From Fen-1254 sp963769605 (GTDB lineage: Bacteria > Bacteroidota > Ignavibacteria > UBA10030), in assembly GCA_963769605.1 (NCBI GenBank), contig CAVYML010000009.1, positions 1,240,001-1,304,000 of the forward strand: a stretch of 64,000 nt of DNA. Direction: 5' to 3'. Made by a program: the position numbers and the translations under genes. The notes beneath the pieces are model-generated. The model had not been told where the DNA came from. It searched no databases and saw only the letters and a program-made list of their open reading frames with translations. Positions 44,415 to 53,248 of the stretch are shown here, in pieces; position 1 is the first letter of the stretch; each line of letters opens with the position of its first letter.

Positions 44415-44450
44415 GTATCATGCGGATGCATGATACTCATTTCTCTTTTT
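44415..44450 (+). terminator. Probable terminator after lexA
   Basis: A perfect 9-bp stem (GTATCATGC, 44,415-44,423, with GCATGATAC, 44,428-44,436) and a 4-nt loop are followed by a pyrimidine-rich tract ending in TTTTT. Confidence 0.6.
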
Positions 44451-44533
44451 CAAAGGCGCCAGTCGGAGACATAAAGATGTTAACATCTTGCGCATGTTCT
44501 AACTGAGATTCCACGGCCTAAAACACTCATTGA

Positions 44534-44637
44534 CTTTTAAAATTGTTATGTCGAAATTTAACAAGTCTGTTTTAAAAGGTTCTGCCCCTATAATAAAAGC
44601 TCATGGAGCTTTTCCGAAAGGATAGTGGGGCAGTCAT
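44534..44637. other. Structured AT-rich gap with nested inverted repeats
   Basis: First, CTTTTAAAATTGTTA (44,534-44,548) pairs with TAACAA (44,559-44,564) and TTTTAAAAG (44,570-44,578). Second, CTGCCCC (44,582-44,588) pairs with GGGGCAG (44,627-44,633), enclosing AAAAGCTC-ATG-GAGCTTTT (44,595-44,613). It lies exactly at the change from core to accessory DNA and could be an integration end or a regulatory site. Confidence 0.5.
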
Positions 44638-44670
44638 TTTTAAGCACTTATAGGGGGCCAAATAATAAAC

Positions 44671-44943
44671 TTGTCCTCTCCGCGATCTTCTACCAATCCA
44701 CCGATTCTATATGTATTTCTTGATGAATCTGGGGATTTTGATTTTTCTCTAAAGGGTACTTCTCGGTTTATCATTTCTGCTGTGTCTGCGCTGCGACCAT
44801 TTCCGCTGAATTTTTCTAATCTTGTTGAGTTAAAATATGATTTATGGGAACGCGGAATAGAATTAGAATATTTCCATGCTACAGAAGACAAACAGTTGAC
44901 GAGAGATAAATTTTATTTATTTAGCAAATCGGTCATTATAAGT
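44671..44943 (+). pseudogene. DUF3800 gene, truncated
   Basis: About 90 residues match the N-terminus of DUF3800 (YVFLDESGDFDFSLKGTSRF, FIISAVSAL, IELEYFHATEDKQ), proteins with an RNase H-like fold and unknown role. The family is normally over 200 residues; here it stops being recognisable near 44,943, where the Rhs-associated DNA begins. The frame starts at a TTG (44,671). It is probably the victim of the insertion that brought the Rhs array. Confidence 0.6.
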
Positions 44944-44959
44944 ATGTGCAGAGGATCCT

Positions 44960-45265
44960 ATGAAGCATTTGAAAACTATTATTGGCGTGATAAATATATG
45001 CGTAATATTTATATTTCTCGGTTCTTTGGTATATTTTGATCTTGACTATGCATATACTAAACCTAGAGTAAAACAACCTGAGTTTGGCAGGATTTATAGC
45101 CATAATGTACATGGCACCATAGTATATTTAACTAAACAAGAAGATTCTTTACTTCAATGGCTTTTTTTTACGATGGTGGTTTTTATAATCATATCTATCG
45201 TATATGATTATTATTTTGATCCATTCGATAGTCACAAAAAAGAGAAATATAAGCGATTGTATTAA
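44960..45265 (+). CDS. Two-helix membrane protein, probable immunity protein (paralogue of 52850-53140)
   Basis: Encodes 101 residues: a helix at about 8-27, an outside loop, and a second helix at about 68-85. It is clearly related to the protein at 52,850-53,140; both hold GRIY, NVHGTI and YLTKQE at the same spacing. That homologue follows a glycine-rich Rhs tip, so this one is probably the immunity gene of a similar tip that has been lost here. GAGG lies a few bases before the ATG. Confidence 0.62.
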   Translation: MKHLKTIIGVINICVIFIFLGSLVYFDLDYAYTKPRVKQPEFGRIYSHNVHGTIVYLTKQEDSLLQWLFFTMVVFIIISIVYDYYFDPFDSHKKEKYKRLY

Positions 45266-45504
45266 ATTCGTTGTAAGTTATGAATCCAGCCACTGCTGTT
45301 AAAATAAATTAGGTTAAGGGAAAAAGTTCTCATAGAACATCAAATAGGTGGTTGGATCAATCTATACAATATGAAAGTAAATTGTCACAGGTTTGGTGAA
45401 ATGATACGCTCATTTCAACATATTCATACGACGGAAATGGAAACAGAATCGCTCGATGTACGCCGAGCAAAATTGATTCAGGCGCGTATGATGCACAAGA
45501 CAGG

Positions 45505-46536
45505 ATGCTCTCTTATGGAAGCGCTCATTACATTTATTCCAGAAACGGCGAACTCCAGAAAAAGATAGCAGGAACAGATACAACAAGTTATGCCTATGAT
45601 TATTTCAGCAATCTCATGAAAGTTACGTTGCCCAACGGCGACCTCATCGAATATATGATCGATGGACAAAATAGAAGAATCGGTAAGAAACTCAATGGGT
45701 CGATTGTAAAGAAATGGATTTATGCCGGAGGACTTTCTCCAATTGCCGAACTTGACAGCGCTTACAATGTTACTGCTGAATTTGTCGGATCGTTAATGAT
45801 CAAGAACTGCAATACTTACCAATTGATTATCGATCATTTGGGCAGTGTGCGGCTTGTCGTGGATATAAATAGCGGGGCGGTAGTACAGCAAATGGAATAT
45901 GATGAGTTTGGAAATGTGCTTTCAGATTCCAACCCAGATTTTCAACCATTTGCATATGCTGGAGGATTGTACGACTCGCAAACAAAGCTCGTACGGTTTG
46001 GTGAGAGGGATTATGATGCGAGTGCAGGAAGATGGACATGCAAGGATCCAATAATGTTTGCAGGTGGTGAAACCAGTCTATATGGCTATGTTGGAAATGA
46101 TCCAATAAATTGGGCTGATCCATCCGGACTTAAAAAGAAATGCTATTCAAGCGAGCAGCTTGCCGGTGCTCAAGCAGTAAACGCAATTAACTATCAGTCC
46201 ATTCAAGAAGATCGTGAATATGCAGGATTTATAATACAAAATGAGAATGGTACATATTCTTATACCACACCAATACCACTCGGTGAAGCAGGTGGTAATT
46301 TGCAAAAACCTTATGGAACCGTTGCGCTTTATCATACGCATGGAGCCAACACACCTGGAATGAATAACGAAAACTTTTCAGGTGCCGATAAAATAGCGGC
46401 GGCAGAGTTACCTGGAAATTCATATCTTGGCACACCACAAGGTGTGATTAAAAAATTTGATCCAAATACTTGGATTACTAAGAATTTGCAATATCCCGCA
46501 GAAAATGAAGGAGAAGTTCCTTGTGATTGTCCTTAG
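45505..46536 (+). CDS. Rhs fragment 1 with JAMM/DUF4329-like tip
   Basis: YD-repeat homology begins near 45,379, but a TGA at 45,397-45,399 interrupts it where other copies have Arg (QVW-stop-NDTL). From there the frame is open to 46,536; ATG 45,505 is the first usable start. After the core (TYQLIIDHLGSVRLVVD, then RFGERDYDASAGRWTCKDP) and the border LYGYVGNDPINWADPSGL, the last 135 residues form a different tip. It holds YHTHGANTPG and FSGADK, the His-x-His, Ser, Asp order of JAMM-type metal sites, as in DUF4329. It lacks a signal peptide and the Rhs N-terminus, so it is a displaced tip. Confidence 0.75.
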   Translation: MLSYGSAHYIYSRNGELQKKIAGTDTTSYAYDYFSNLMKVTLPNGDLIEYMIDGQNRRIGKKLNGSIVKKWIYAGGLSPIAELDSAYNVTAEFVGSLMIKNCNTYQLIIDHLGSVRLVVDINSGAVVQQMEYDEFGNVLSDSNPDFQPFAYAGGLYDSQTKLVRFGERDYDASAGRWTCKDPIMFAGGETSLYGYVGNDPINWADPSGLKKKCYSSEQLAGAQAVNAINYQSIQEDREYAGFIIQNENGTYSYTTPIPLGEAGGNLQKPYGTVALYHTHGANTPGMNNENFSGADKIAAAELPGNSYLGTPQGVIKKFDPNTWITKNLQYPAENEGEVPCDCP

Positions 46537-46631
46537 ATGACGTGTGATTATTATTTAAACTCAATTTATAAAGGTTTGAAAATAGTTAAAAGTTTAGTAA
46601 TACAAAATTAAATATTAAAGGAGGGCCATCG

Positions 46632-47015
46632 ATGCGAGTGATAATAATTATGATCTTTTTAATATTTTCGCCAATTACTTTAGGAAAAGCACAGGAATCC
46701 AACATAACAATTCAAAAAGCACTCGAATTGTCAAATATTGAAGCACGAAAACTTAATTATAACATCGAAAGAATGGAAATTAGAATTGTTGGCAAAACAA
46801 TTACGTGGGAAGAACTGCGAAAACATCATTGGTACTTCAAAGATTTTAAAGATGACAATAATGGGCTAGAAAAAAAACTTCATAACAAATGTTTCTGGCT
46901 TGTATACTATCTCCCCATAAAAAAAGGGAAAGACATTGTAATTTTTGGCGATGATCTTTGGGTTTTCATTGAAAATCCTTCGGGAAGAATATTAACAACC
47001 GTTCGGGGAAAATAG
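46632..47015 (+). CDS. Secreted probable immunity protein for tip 1
   Basis: Encodes 127 residues with a signal peptide (MRVIIIMIFLIFSPITLGKA). An AAAGGAGGG site lies 6 nt before the ATG. No family is recognised. The mature part is basic and mixed (KALELSNIEARKLNYNIERM, ending IENPSGRILTTVRGK). Its place directly behind the JAMM-like tip, and its export signal, suggest it blocks that toxin in the periplasm. Confidence 0.6.
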   Translation: MRVIIIMIFLIFSPITLGKAQESNITIQKALELSNIEARKLNYNIERMEIRIVGKTITWEELRKHHWYFKDFKDDNNGLEKKLHNKCFWLVYYLPIKKGKDIVIFGDDLWVFIENPSGRILTTVRGK

Positions 47016-47039
47016 ATCCAGTTGCGTTGAAATGTTCGA

Positions 47040-48035
47040 TTGCCCAATGGAGATTTAATAGAATATATTATTGATGGACAAAATCGGAGAATCGGCAAGA
47101 AAATCAATGGGTCGATTGTCAAGAAATGGATTTATGCCGGAGGACTTTCTCCGATAGCAGAACTTGACAGCGCTTACAATGTTACTACTGAGTTTGTCGG
47201 TTCGTTAATAATCAAGAATGGCAATACTTACCAATTGATAACCGACCATCTTGGTAGTATAAGAATGGTTGTTGATGCGAATTCCGGCAATATTGTGCAA
47301 CAATTGGACTATGATGAATTTGGTAATGTGATTTCTGATAGTAACCCAGAATTTCAGCCGTTTGCGTATGCTGGAGGGTTGTATGATGTGCAGACCAAGT
47401 TTGTACGGTTTGGTGCGAGGGATTATGATGCACAAGTTGGGAGATGGAGTATCAAGGAACCACTAGGATTTGCTGGTTCAAATAACTTTTATTCGTATTC
47501 ATATAATGATCCAATAAATATGGTTGATAATAATGGGCTATGGCCGACCGGCAAATATGGTTCCCCAAAAGTTCATCAAAATTCAATTGCAAGAACATTA
47601 GATAATTTCTTTTCTCCTGAAGATATATTGATTTTGCAAGGACAACAAGCCATAATGGATGCCGATGAATCGTTGGAAGGTGCCTTCAAGCATGCGATGA
47701 GTGCACCTGGTCAACCTGCATGGTATGCTAGATTTTTGGCTGAAAATTTCGTTAGAAATGAAATTACGGCAGCGCAAGATTGTGAGCATGCTGGTGGCCG
47801 CTCAAATCATATTATAGCAATGCAGCACTTAGGGAATGCTATGCATACTTTGCAGGATGCGACATCTCCCTCTCATAAAGGATTTCAAACGTGGTATGGC
47901 GAATATCACTTGAGTGCCATTTCTCATGTTTTAGGAGAAAACTATGATCCAGGCCCTGGAAGCGATCTTGATCAAGCTACTATTCAAGCTTGGGGTTATT
48001 TTCAGGGACTTATATCAATGAAAGGAATATTTTGA
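47040..48035 (+). CDS. Rhs fragment 2 with phospholipase C-like tip
   Basis: Rhs homology starts near 47,031 without a start codon or ribosome site. The core runs to RFGARDYDAQVGRWSIKEPL and YNDPINMVDNNG. The tip of about 165 residues holds HLGNAMHTLQDATSPSHKGF, then YHLSAISH, a His-rich pattern like zinc-dependent phospholipase C and P1 nuclease proteins. It may attack membrane lipids. The next gene overlaps its stop by one base (TGATG). The tip of fragment 8 has a related motif. Confidence 0.75.
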   Translation: MPNGDLIEYIIDGQNRRIGKKINGSIVKKWIYAGGLSPIAELDSAYNVTTEFVGSLIIKNGNTYQLITDHLGSIRMVVDANSGNIVQQLDYDEFGNVISDSNPEFQPFAYAGGLYDVQTKFVRFGARDYDAQVGRWSIKEPLGFAGSNNFYSYSYNDPINMVDNNGLWPTGKYGSPKVHQNSIARTLDNFFSPEDILILQGQQAIMDADESLEGAFKHAMSAPGQPAWYARFLAENFVRNEITAAQDCEHAGGRSNHIIAMQHLGNAMHTLQDATSPSHKGFQTWYGEYHLSAISHVLGENYDPGPGSDLDQATIQAWGYFQGLISMKGIF

Positions 48036-48346
48036 TGAAAAGAACTCATAATTTTGTACACACATTCGTTAGTTTGTCAATTGCTATTGGTATTGTAAGT
48101 TGGGTGACCCATACCAATAAGAAATTACCCTTACTATTACGATTCATAGCTGCGTTAAGCCAGTACATTGGAACACTTCTATTTCATAGTGAAATAGTTT
48201 TTTACGTAAGCATGACTGCCATCTATGCAGGTATCATTTATTATATAATTTCTCTAAGTGGAAAATATTGGACCGATCACAAGATCATTAGCGGCATTCA
48301 ATATAGATGGAATAAGCTGAAATCATTTTTTCAGAATAGGATGTAA
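48035..48346 (+). CDS. Membrane protein, probable immunity protein for tip 2
   Basis: Encodes 103 residues with three hydrophobic stretches (VSLSIAIGIVSWVTH, LLLRFIAALSQYIGTLLF, VFYVSMTAIYAGIIYYIIS) and a basic tail. The ATG overlaps the stop of the phospholipase-like Rhs fragment, so the two are coupled. A membrane-bound immunity protein suits a toxin that acts on the membrane. Confidence 0.62.
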   Translation: MKRTHNFVHTFVSLSIAIGIVSWVTHTNKKLPLLLRFIAALSQYIGTLLFHSEIVFYVSMTAIYAGIIYYIISLSGKYWTDHKIISGIQYRWNKLKSFFQNRM

Positions 48347-48451
48347 GAATGTATATACGATTGGTAGTGTCCGATTATAGGTTAAAATGGTACGGGTTTC
48401 CCTTATGACGATCCTGAACTTACAACAAGTCAAAATTATGATTCACTTGGC

Positions 48452-49285
48452 ATGTTGTCAGATTATGAAACCGATTACAATAATGGTAATATCTTCCAGA
48501 CAAGCTATGAGAGAGATTCACTTGGTCGTATTACGACCCTGACGGAAGTGAACAAGGGACAAACAACGGTAAAGCAATATGCATATGATATTGCCGGAAG
48601 ACTATGGCAAGTCTGGAGAAATGACACGCTCGTCACGACGTATTCGTATGATCCGAATGGAAACAGAATTGCACATTGGACATCGACAAAAGCCGATAGT
48701 GGAACATACGACGCGCAAGACAGAATGCTGACATACGGAACTGCTCAATATATCTATACGAAGAATGGGGAATTGCAAAAGAAAATTGCAGGAAATGATA
48801 CGACATCGTATATATACGATTACTTCGGAAATCTCATCACCGTTCTGCTCCCGTCTGGAGATCAGATCGACTACATTGTCGACGGCCAAAGCAGAAGAAT
48901 CGGCAAAAAACTTAATGGAAATCTTGTAAAACGCTGGGTCTATTCCGGCCAGCTTAGGCCATCTGCCGAGCTTGACAGTTCAGGCAATGTCACGGCACAG
49001 TTCATCGGGAACATAATGTATAAGAATGGTACTATGTATCAGCTTATCACAGATAATCTTGGAAGTGTGCGATTAGTTATTGATAAGAACTCCGGCGCCA
49101 TCGCCCAGCAGTTGGATTATGACGAATTTGGGAATGTAACTCAAAACACCAACCCCGATTTTCAACCATTCGGTTATGCTGGTGGGCTGTACGATTGTCA
49201 GACGAAGTTCACACGGTTTGGTGCGAGGGATTATGATGCGTGTGTGGGGAGGTGGACGTGCAAAGATCCGACTTTCTTTAGTTAG
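48452..49285 (+). CDS. Rhs fragment 3, core part (cut by a mini-element)
   Basis: Rhs homology starts at about 48,386 (no start codon; first ATG 48,452). It holds several YD repeats (IAGRLWQVWRNDTLVTTYSY) and the core to RFGARDYDACVGRWTCKDP. It is then cut after KDPTFF by a palindromic insertion at 49,280. The stop at 49,283-49,285 is supplied by the insert. The rest of the gene continues at 49,450. This copy differs more in sequence from the others than they do among themselves. Confidence 0.7.
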   Translation: MLSDYETDYNNGNIFQTSYERDSLGRITTLTEVNKGQTTVKQYAYDIAGRLWQVWRNDTLVTTYSYDPNGNRIAHWTSTKADSGTYDAQDRMLTYGTAQYIYTKNGELQKKIAGNDTTSYIYDYFGNLITVLLPSGDQIDYIVDGQSRRIGKKLNGNLVKRWVYSGQLRPSAELDSSGNVTAQFIGNIMYKNGTMYQLITDNLGSVRLVIDKNSGAIAQQLDYDEFGNVTQNTNPDFQPFGYAGGLYDCQTKFTRFGARDYDACVGRWTCKDPTFFS

Positions 49286-49449
49286 GATTAGAAACCCACC
49301 GCCTATGGCGGTGGTTATGTACAGTCGGCTATGCCGGATTATTTTATAAAGCAAAACGATAAGCTGAAATTAAAAACTGGAATCGATATAAGATATAGGC
49401 TTTTATGATTTTGTTTTTGGAAGCCACCGCCTTCGGCGGTGGTCGTTCA
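49280..49449. mobile_element. IS200/IS605-like palindromic mini-element
   Basis: A 170-bp insert ends in two near-equal hairpins: CCACCGCC-TAT-GGCGGTGG (49,296-49,314) and CCACCGCC-TTC-GGCGGTGG (49,424-49,442). Subterminal hairpins with no target duplication are typical for IS200/IS605-derived elements. It carries no gene. Removing it joins KDPTFF to TGGEMSLYGYVGNDP in frame, exactly as in other Rhs copies here. Confidence 0.72.
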
Positions 49450-49460
49450 CTGGTGGTGAA

Positions 49461-49991
49461 ATGAGCTTATATGGTTATGTTGGAAATGATCCGATCAATT
49501 ATATTGATTTAACAGGTGAAACAAGATGGCCCACAAATTATAGGGTGGTAACCTCTCCGTACGGTCAAAGGGGAGATGAATTTCATTCAGGAGTTGATCT
49601 CAGAAATCCACTTGGAGAACCGGTTTATTCAACTGATGCTGATGTTGTTAGGGTTGTGTATTATGATGAAAAAGGAGGAAACCAAATAATTATATATAAT
49701 AATGATGGGAGTGTCTCAGGTTATGCTCATACTGCTCCATCTAATATTCATAATGGGAGCCAAGTTACAGAGGGTCAAATTATCGGTTATAGCGATGCGA
49801 GCGGTGGAGTCGATCCACACTTGCATTACACCTACAGGCCAAGTCGCGGTGCCGAGAAAATTAATCCGATGGAACATTTGAATGGATCATCTAATGGGGA
49901 TGAGGATTGTGATAAAATGGCAAAGAAATCAGATTGGAGAATTAATCTAATGAAAATCGTTCGGAAAGTCTTTAATTGGTTATATAACTAG
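49461..49991 (+). CDS. Rhs fragment 3, tip part: M23 (LytM) peptidase
   Basis: Encodes 176 residues from ATG 49,461, though coding similarity begins at 49,450. After the Rhs border SLYGYVGNDPINYIDLTG comes an M23 peptidase domain: SPYGQRGDEFHSGVDLRNP (zinc ligands His and Asp), then YAHTAP and DPHLHYTYRP (the His-x-His motif). Such domains cut peptide cross-links of the cell wall. The short C-terminal helix is basic. Immunity would be needed in the periplasm, which fits the next gene. Confidence 0.82.
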   Translation: MSLYGYVGNDPINYIDLTGETRWPTNYRVVTSPYGQRGDEFHSGVDLRNPLGEPVYSTDADVVRVVYYDEKGGNQIIIYNNDGSVSGYAHTAPSNIHNGSQVTEGQIIGYSDASGGVDPHLHYTYRPSRGAEKINPMEHLNGSSNGDEDCDKMAKKSDWRINLMKIVRKVFNWLYN

Positions 49992-50006
49992 GATAGGATA
50001 AATAAA

Positions 50007-50471
50007 ATGAAGATTCTAATATATCATTGTGAAGTATTGTTTTTCCTAATATTTCTCACTTCTCTTTCATTTTGCGATGGTGGTCAAAGGAATATATCTA
50101 GAGATAGTCTCGAAGTTGCCAAAATTGCTTCTGAAATTAAAAAGGCAATTATGGAGCAGGACAATAAAATTATTTTAAAGTATGTATCAGCGAAAGGATT
50201 GTCATATATAGACTCTCATATAAGTCTATTAGAATTAGAAAAAGAATCGTTGGATGATAGTAGTTGGCTAAATCAATATTTGTATTATGGAAATAGTTCG
50301 ATAAGATCATATTTTAAAAAAGCGATTAAAATAGAACTTAAGATTAATAAATCCGAAAACAAGCATTGGATAATTCTATTCTGTTCCAATGATTTTCCGA
50401 CACCCTTAGAGTGCAGCTTAAAAAAAGAAAAAGGGAAATGGGTATTCACAGATTTTATCAGTTTTCTTTGA
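50007..50471 (+). CDS. Secreted probable immunity protein for the M23 tip
   Basis: Encodes 154 residues. An N-terminal signal (ILIYHCEVLFFLIFLTSLSF) ends in a Cys-containing stretch (SLSFCDGG), so it could be a lipoprotein. AGGATAGG precedes the ATG. No family is recognised; the mature part is Lys- and Ser-rich and ends KWVFTDFISFL. Its place and export signal fit protection of the cell wall from the peptidase. Confidence 0.6.
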   Translation: MKILIYHCEVLFFLIFLTSLSFCDGGQRNISRDSLEVAKIASEIKKAIMEQDNKIILKYVSAKGLSYIDSHISLLELEKESLDDSSWLNQYLYYGNSSIRSYFKKAIKIELKINKSENKHWIILFCSNDFPTPLECSLKKEKGKWVFTDFISFL

Positions 50472-50504
50472 AATCACTATATTAGAGAAGTAGATTACAA
50501 CAAT

Positions 50505-50636
50505 ATGAAATCGAAAAAGTGCGTCTGGGAAGATGGAAGATTCCCATATACTTTTGATTTTGCCAACGGCGATGGTGAAGCAGTTGTGAATGAAAAATAT
50601 GTTAAGGATGCTCGGGAGTGTTTCAACTCTAATAAA
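50505..50636 (+). other. Remnant reading frame before Rhs fragment 5
   Basis: An AT-rich frame starts at 50,505 (MKSKKCVWEDGRFPYTFDFA) and runs without a stop into Rhs homology near 50,637 (YFGRIVRQTLP). It resembles nothing known and may be what is left of another tip or immunity gene. Confidence 0.3.
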
Positions 50637-50707
50637 TATTTTGGAAGGATTGTACGGCAAACATTACCCGCAAAAAAGACGACGAGCAAGCGGATACGAA
50701 CAAAATA

Positions 50708-52774
50708 TTGTATACATACGATGCAAATGAGAATCTCACAACATTAACGCCGCCCGCTAAGCCGGCACACAGCTTCGATTATACAAGCGTGGACTTGACT
50801 TCAAAATATACGCCGCCTATGTTGGATTCAATGGCAACGATTACCAGATACGAGTATAATAAAGATAAGCAGATCCTGAATGTCATCAGGCCTGATGGTG
50901 GAATAATCGAAACTATTTACGATACTGTCGGTTGTGGCAGCTGCGGCGGAACGCTCGGCAGGCCGAAACGAATACTTTTTGATCGTGGATCGATAGATTT
51001 TAAATACTCAGCATCGACCGGGCTGATTGACACACTTATATCTCCTGAAGACACTGCTTCATATACCTATGATGGATCTTTGTTAACCTCAGTCTCCGGA
51101 ACGGGCAATACTGCTGCTCATCTGTATTACGATTATGATAATAATTTCCGTGTTACGGATCAGGAATTATGGGTAACCAATCCGAACAATGAAGATTTTG
51201 ATGCACTGAATTTCTATGATTATGATCAAGATGGGCTCTTGACAACCTTGACGTTATTCCAATATACGATCGATGGGGGTTGGTGGTATGGGGGGAGCAT
51301 GGGAATCGAGCATGATCCGGCAACGGGACGCGTCAACGGAACGGTATGTGCTAATGTAACCACAAGCCAGGACTACGATTCAAGCGGAGCAATATCCTAT
51401 TTTGAAGCAGATTATAGTGGGAGTTCCATTTTCCAGACGAGCTACCAGAGAGATTCACTCAATAGAATCAGCATATTAACAGAAGTAAATCAAGGGAAAA
51501 TGACGGTTAAAAAATATGCGTATGATGTTGTCGGCAGATTATCGCAAGTCTGGCGCAATGATACCTTGATATCAACCTATTCCTATGATCCAAATGGAAA
51601 CAGGATTGCACGACGTACTCCGAGCAAAATCGATTCAGGTTTCTATGATGCACAAGACCGGATGCTCTCATATGGAAACGTTCAGTACATTTATTCCAGA
51701 AACGGAGAGCTCCAGAAAAAGATTGCAGGCACAGATACAACAAGTTATGTCTATGATTACTTCGGAAATTTATTGAGCGTTCAACTTCCGAACAACGATT
51801 TGATAGAATATCTTATCGATGGACAAAACCGGAGAATTGGCAAGAAAGTAAATGGAGCAATTGTAAAGAAATGGATTTACGAAGGTCAATTATCTCCAAT
51901 AGCTGAACTTGATAGCGCAGGAAATGTTACAGCTGAATTTGTCGGATCGTTAATGATAAAGAACGGTAATACATACCAACTGATAACCGATCATCTTGGA
52001 AGTGTTCGGTTGGTTGTAGATGTAAATAGCGGGACTGTTGCCCAACAAATTGAGTATGATGAATTTGGCAATGTGCTTTTAGACAGCAATCGAGATTTTC
52101 AGCCATTTGCATTTGCAGGAGGGTTGTATGATGCACAGACGAAACTGACACGATTTGGAACGAGGGATTATGATGCGATGAGTGGAAGGTGGACGTGCAA
52201 AGATCAGATAGGGTTTGGAGGGAAAGTTTCAAATCTGTACGAATACACTATAAATAATCCAATCAATAAGGTAGATAGAAGTGGGAAACAAACTTTATCA
52301 GTAGGAGTAACAATTGATGGCTTATGGGGTCCTTTTAATGGTAATTTAACTGCAGGTATTGCTATCGACCTTCAAGGAAATTTAGGAGTATATTGGTCGT
52401 GGGGTGGAGGATTAGGGGTTGGCGAAAGATTATCTGGTGGCATAAATATATCAGTCTCAAATGCAAAAACTGTTTGTGATCTATCGGGTCCATTTGCGAA
52501 TGCGAGTGGAGGAGGAGGATTAGGTGCATATGGTTCAGCAAATAGCTTTACTGGGATGAGTATAGATGGACAAGTAACAGGTTGGGGGATAACTCTGGGG
52601 ATAGGTGAGGGTGCCGTAGGGTCCGTAACGATGACAGTTACATATATGTCTGTTATAGGTGATACGGATTCTCAAACTTATTTAAATCAAACGTCATCAA
52701 CAACAGTTTCGTCTGACGCTACCGCGGTGGCACCGCCCGTTATGGCGCCTGTGATAACTATTGGGCCCCAATAA
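50708..52774 (+). CDS. Rhs fragment 5 with glycine-rich tip
   Basis: The longest open fragment after number 7. Rhs homology starts near 50,637 in another frame (GRIVRQTLP), shifts before 50,700, and continues as ILYTYDANENLTTLTPP. It keeps a Cys-rich YD segment (VGCGSCGGTLGRPKRILFDR) and the core to RFGTRDYDAMSGRWTCKDQI. The last 160 residues, after NNPINKVDRSG, are glycine-rich with alternating hydrophobic residues (GGLGVGERLSGGINISVSNA), like a small beta-barrel. Activity unknown. Residues may insert into membranes, which the membrane-type immunity gene behind it would suit. Confidence 0.72.
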   Translation: MYTYDANENLTTLTPPAKPAHSFDYTSVDLTSKYTPPMLDSMATITRYEYNKDKQILNVIRPDGGIIETIYDTVGCGSCGGTLGRPKRILFDRGSIDFKYSASTGLIDTLISPEDTASYTYDGSLLTSVSGTGNTAAHLYYDYDNNFRVTDQELWVTNPNNEDFDALNFYDYDQDGLLTTLTLFQYTIDGGWWYGGSMGIEHDPATGRVNGTVCANVTTSQDYDSSGAISYFEADYSGSSIFQTSYQRDSLNRISILTEVNQGKMTVKKYAYDVVGRLSQVWRNDTLISTYSYDPNGNRIARRTPSKIDSGFYDAQDRMLSYGNVQYIYSRNGELQKKIAGTDTTSYVYDYFGNLLSVQLPNNDLIEYLIDGQNRRIGKKVNGAIVKKWIYEGQLSPIAELDSAGNVTAEFVGSLMIKNGNTYQLITDHLGSVRLVVDVNSGTVAQQIEYDEFGNVLLDSNRDFQPFAFAGGLYDAQTKLTRFGTRDYDAMSGRWTCKDQIGFGGKVSNLYEYTINNPINKVDRSGKQTLSVGVTIDGLWGPFNGNLTAGIAIDLQGNLGVYWSWGGGLGVGERLSGGINISVSNAKTVCDLSGPFANASGGGGLGAYGSANSFTGMSIDGQVTGWGITLGIGEGAVGSVTMTVTYMSVIGDTDSQTYLNQTSSTTVSSDATAVAPPVMAPVITIGPQ

Positions 52775-52849
52775 AAAGACAAAATAATTTGATGAAACTA
52801 TTTTTTTAAAAATATAAGTAGAAAAATAATTTATAATCGAGAACAAATT

Positions 52850-53140
52850 ATGAAAAGTCTTAGAATTATTATTGCAGTAGCGATAATCGGCGTAATATTT
52901 ATATGTCTTGGCTCCGTAACATTTTTAGATTATTATTATATGTATAACAGACCCAAAATACAGCATCCTAATATCGGCAGGATTTATGCCAATAATGTAC
53001 ATGGCACAATATTTTATTTGACCAAACAAGAGAACAATCAATTGCAATACTTAGGTTATACAGGCGCTGCTTTTATCATAATAGGATTTATATACATATT
53101 CTATAATCAAAATAAAAAAGAAAACAAGCATTTGCGTTAA
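52850..53140 (+). CDS. Two-helix membrane protein, probable immunity protein for tip 5
   Basis: Encodes 96 residues: helices at about 5-26 (IIIAVAIIGVIFICLGSV) and 65-85, with an outside loop holding GRIYANNVHGTIFYLTKQEN. It is a paralogue of the protein at 44,960-45,265. The tail is basic and Asn-rich. No recognised family. It lies 75 bp behind the glycine-rich tip. Confidence 0.62.
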   Translation: MKSLRIIIAVAIIGVIFICLGSVTFLDYYYMYNRPKIQHPNIGRIYANNVHGTIFYLTKQENNQLQYLGYTGAAFIIIGFIYIFYNQNKKENKHLR

Positions 53141-53248
53141 AATTGTTTCAAGGTAAATATAAAGTGTTGGATTTACTCCGGACAACTCTCTCCAATAGCT
53201 GAATTCGATAGCGCAGGTAACGTTACAGCGGAGTTTGTTGTACCGTTA

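Noticed and set aside
45371..45568. Small frame across the 5' end of Rhs fragment 1
   Set aside because: It is out of phase with the Rhs coding frame, which is clear from similarity to fragments 5 and 7.
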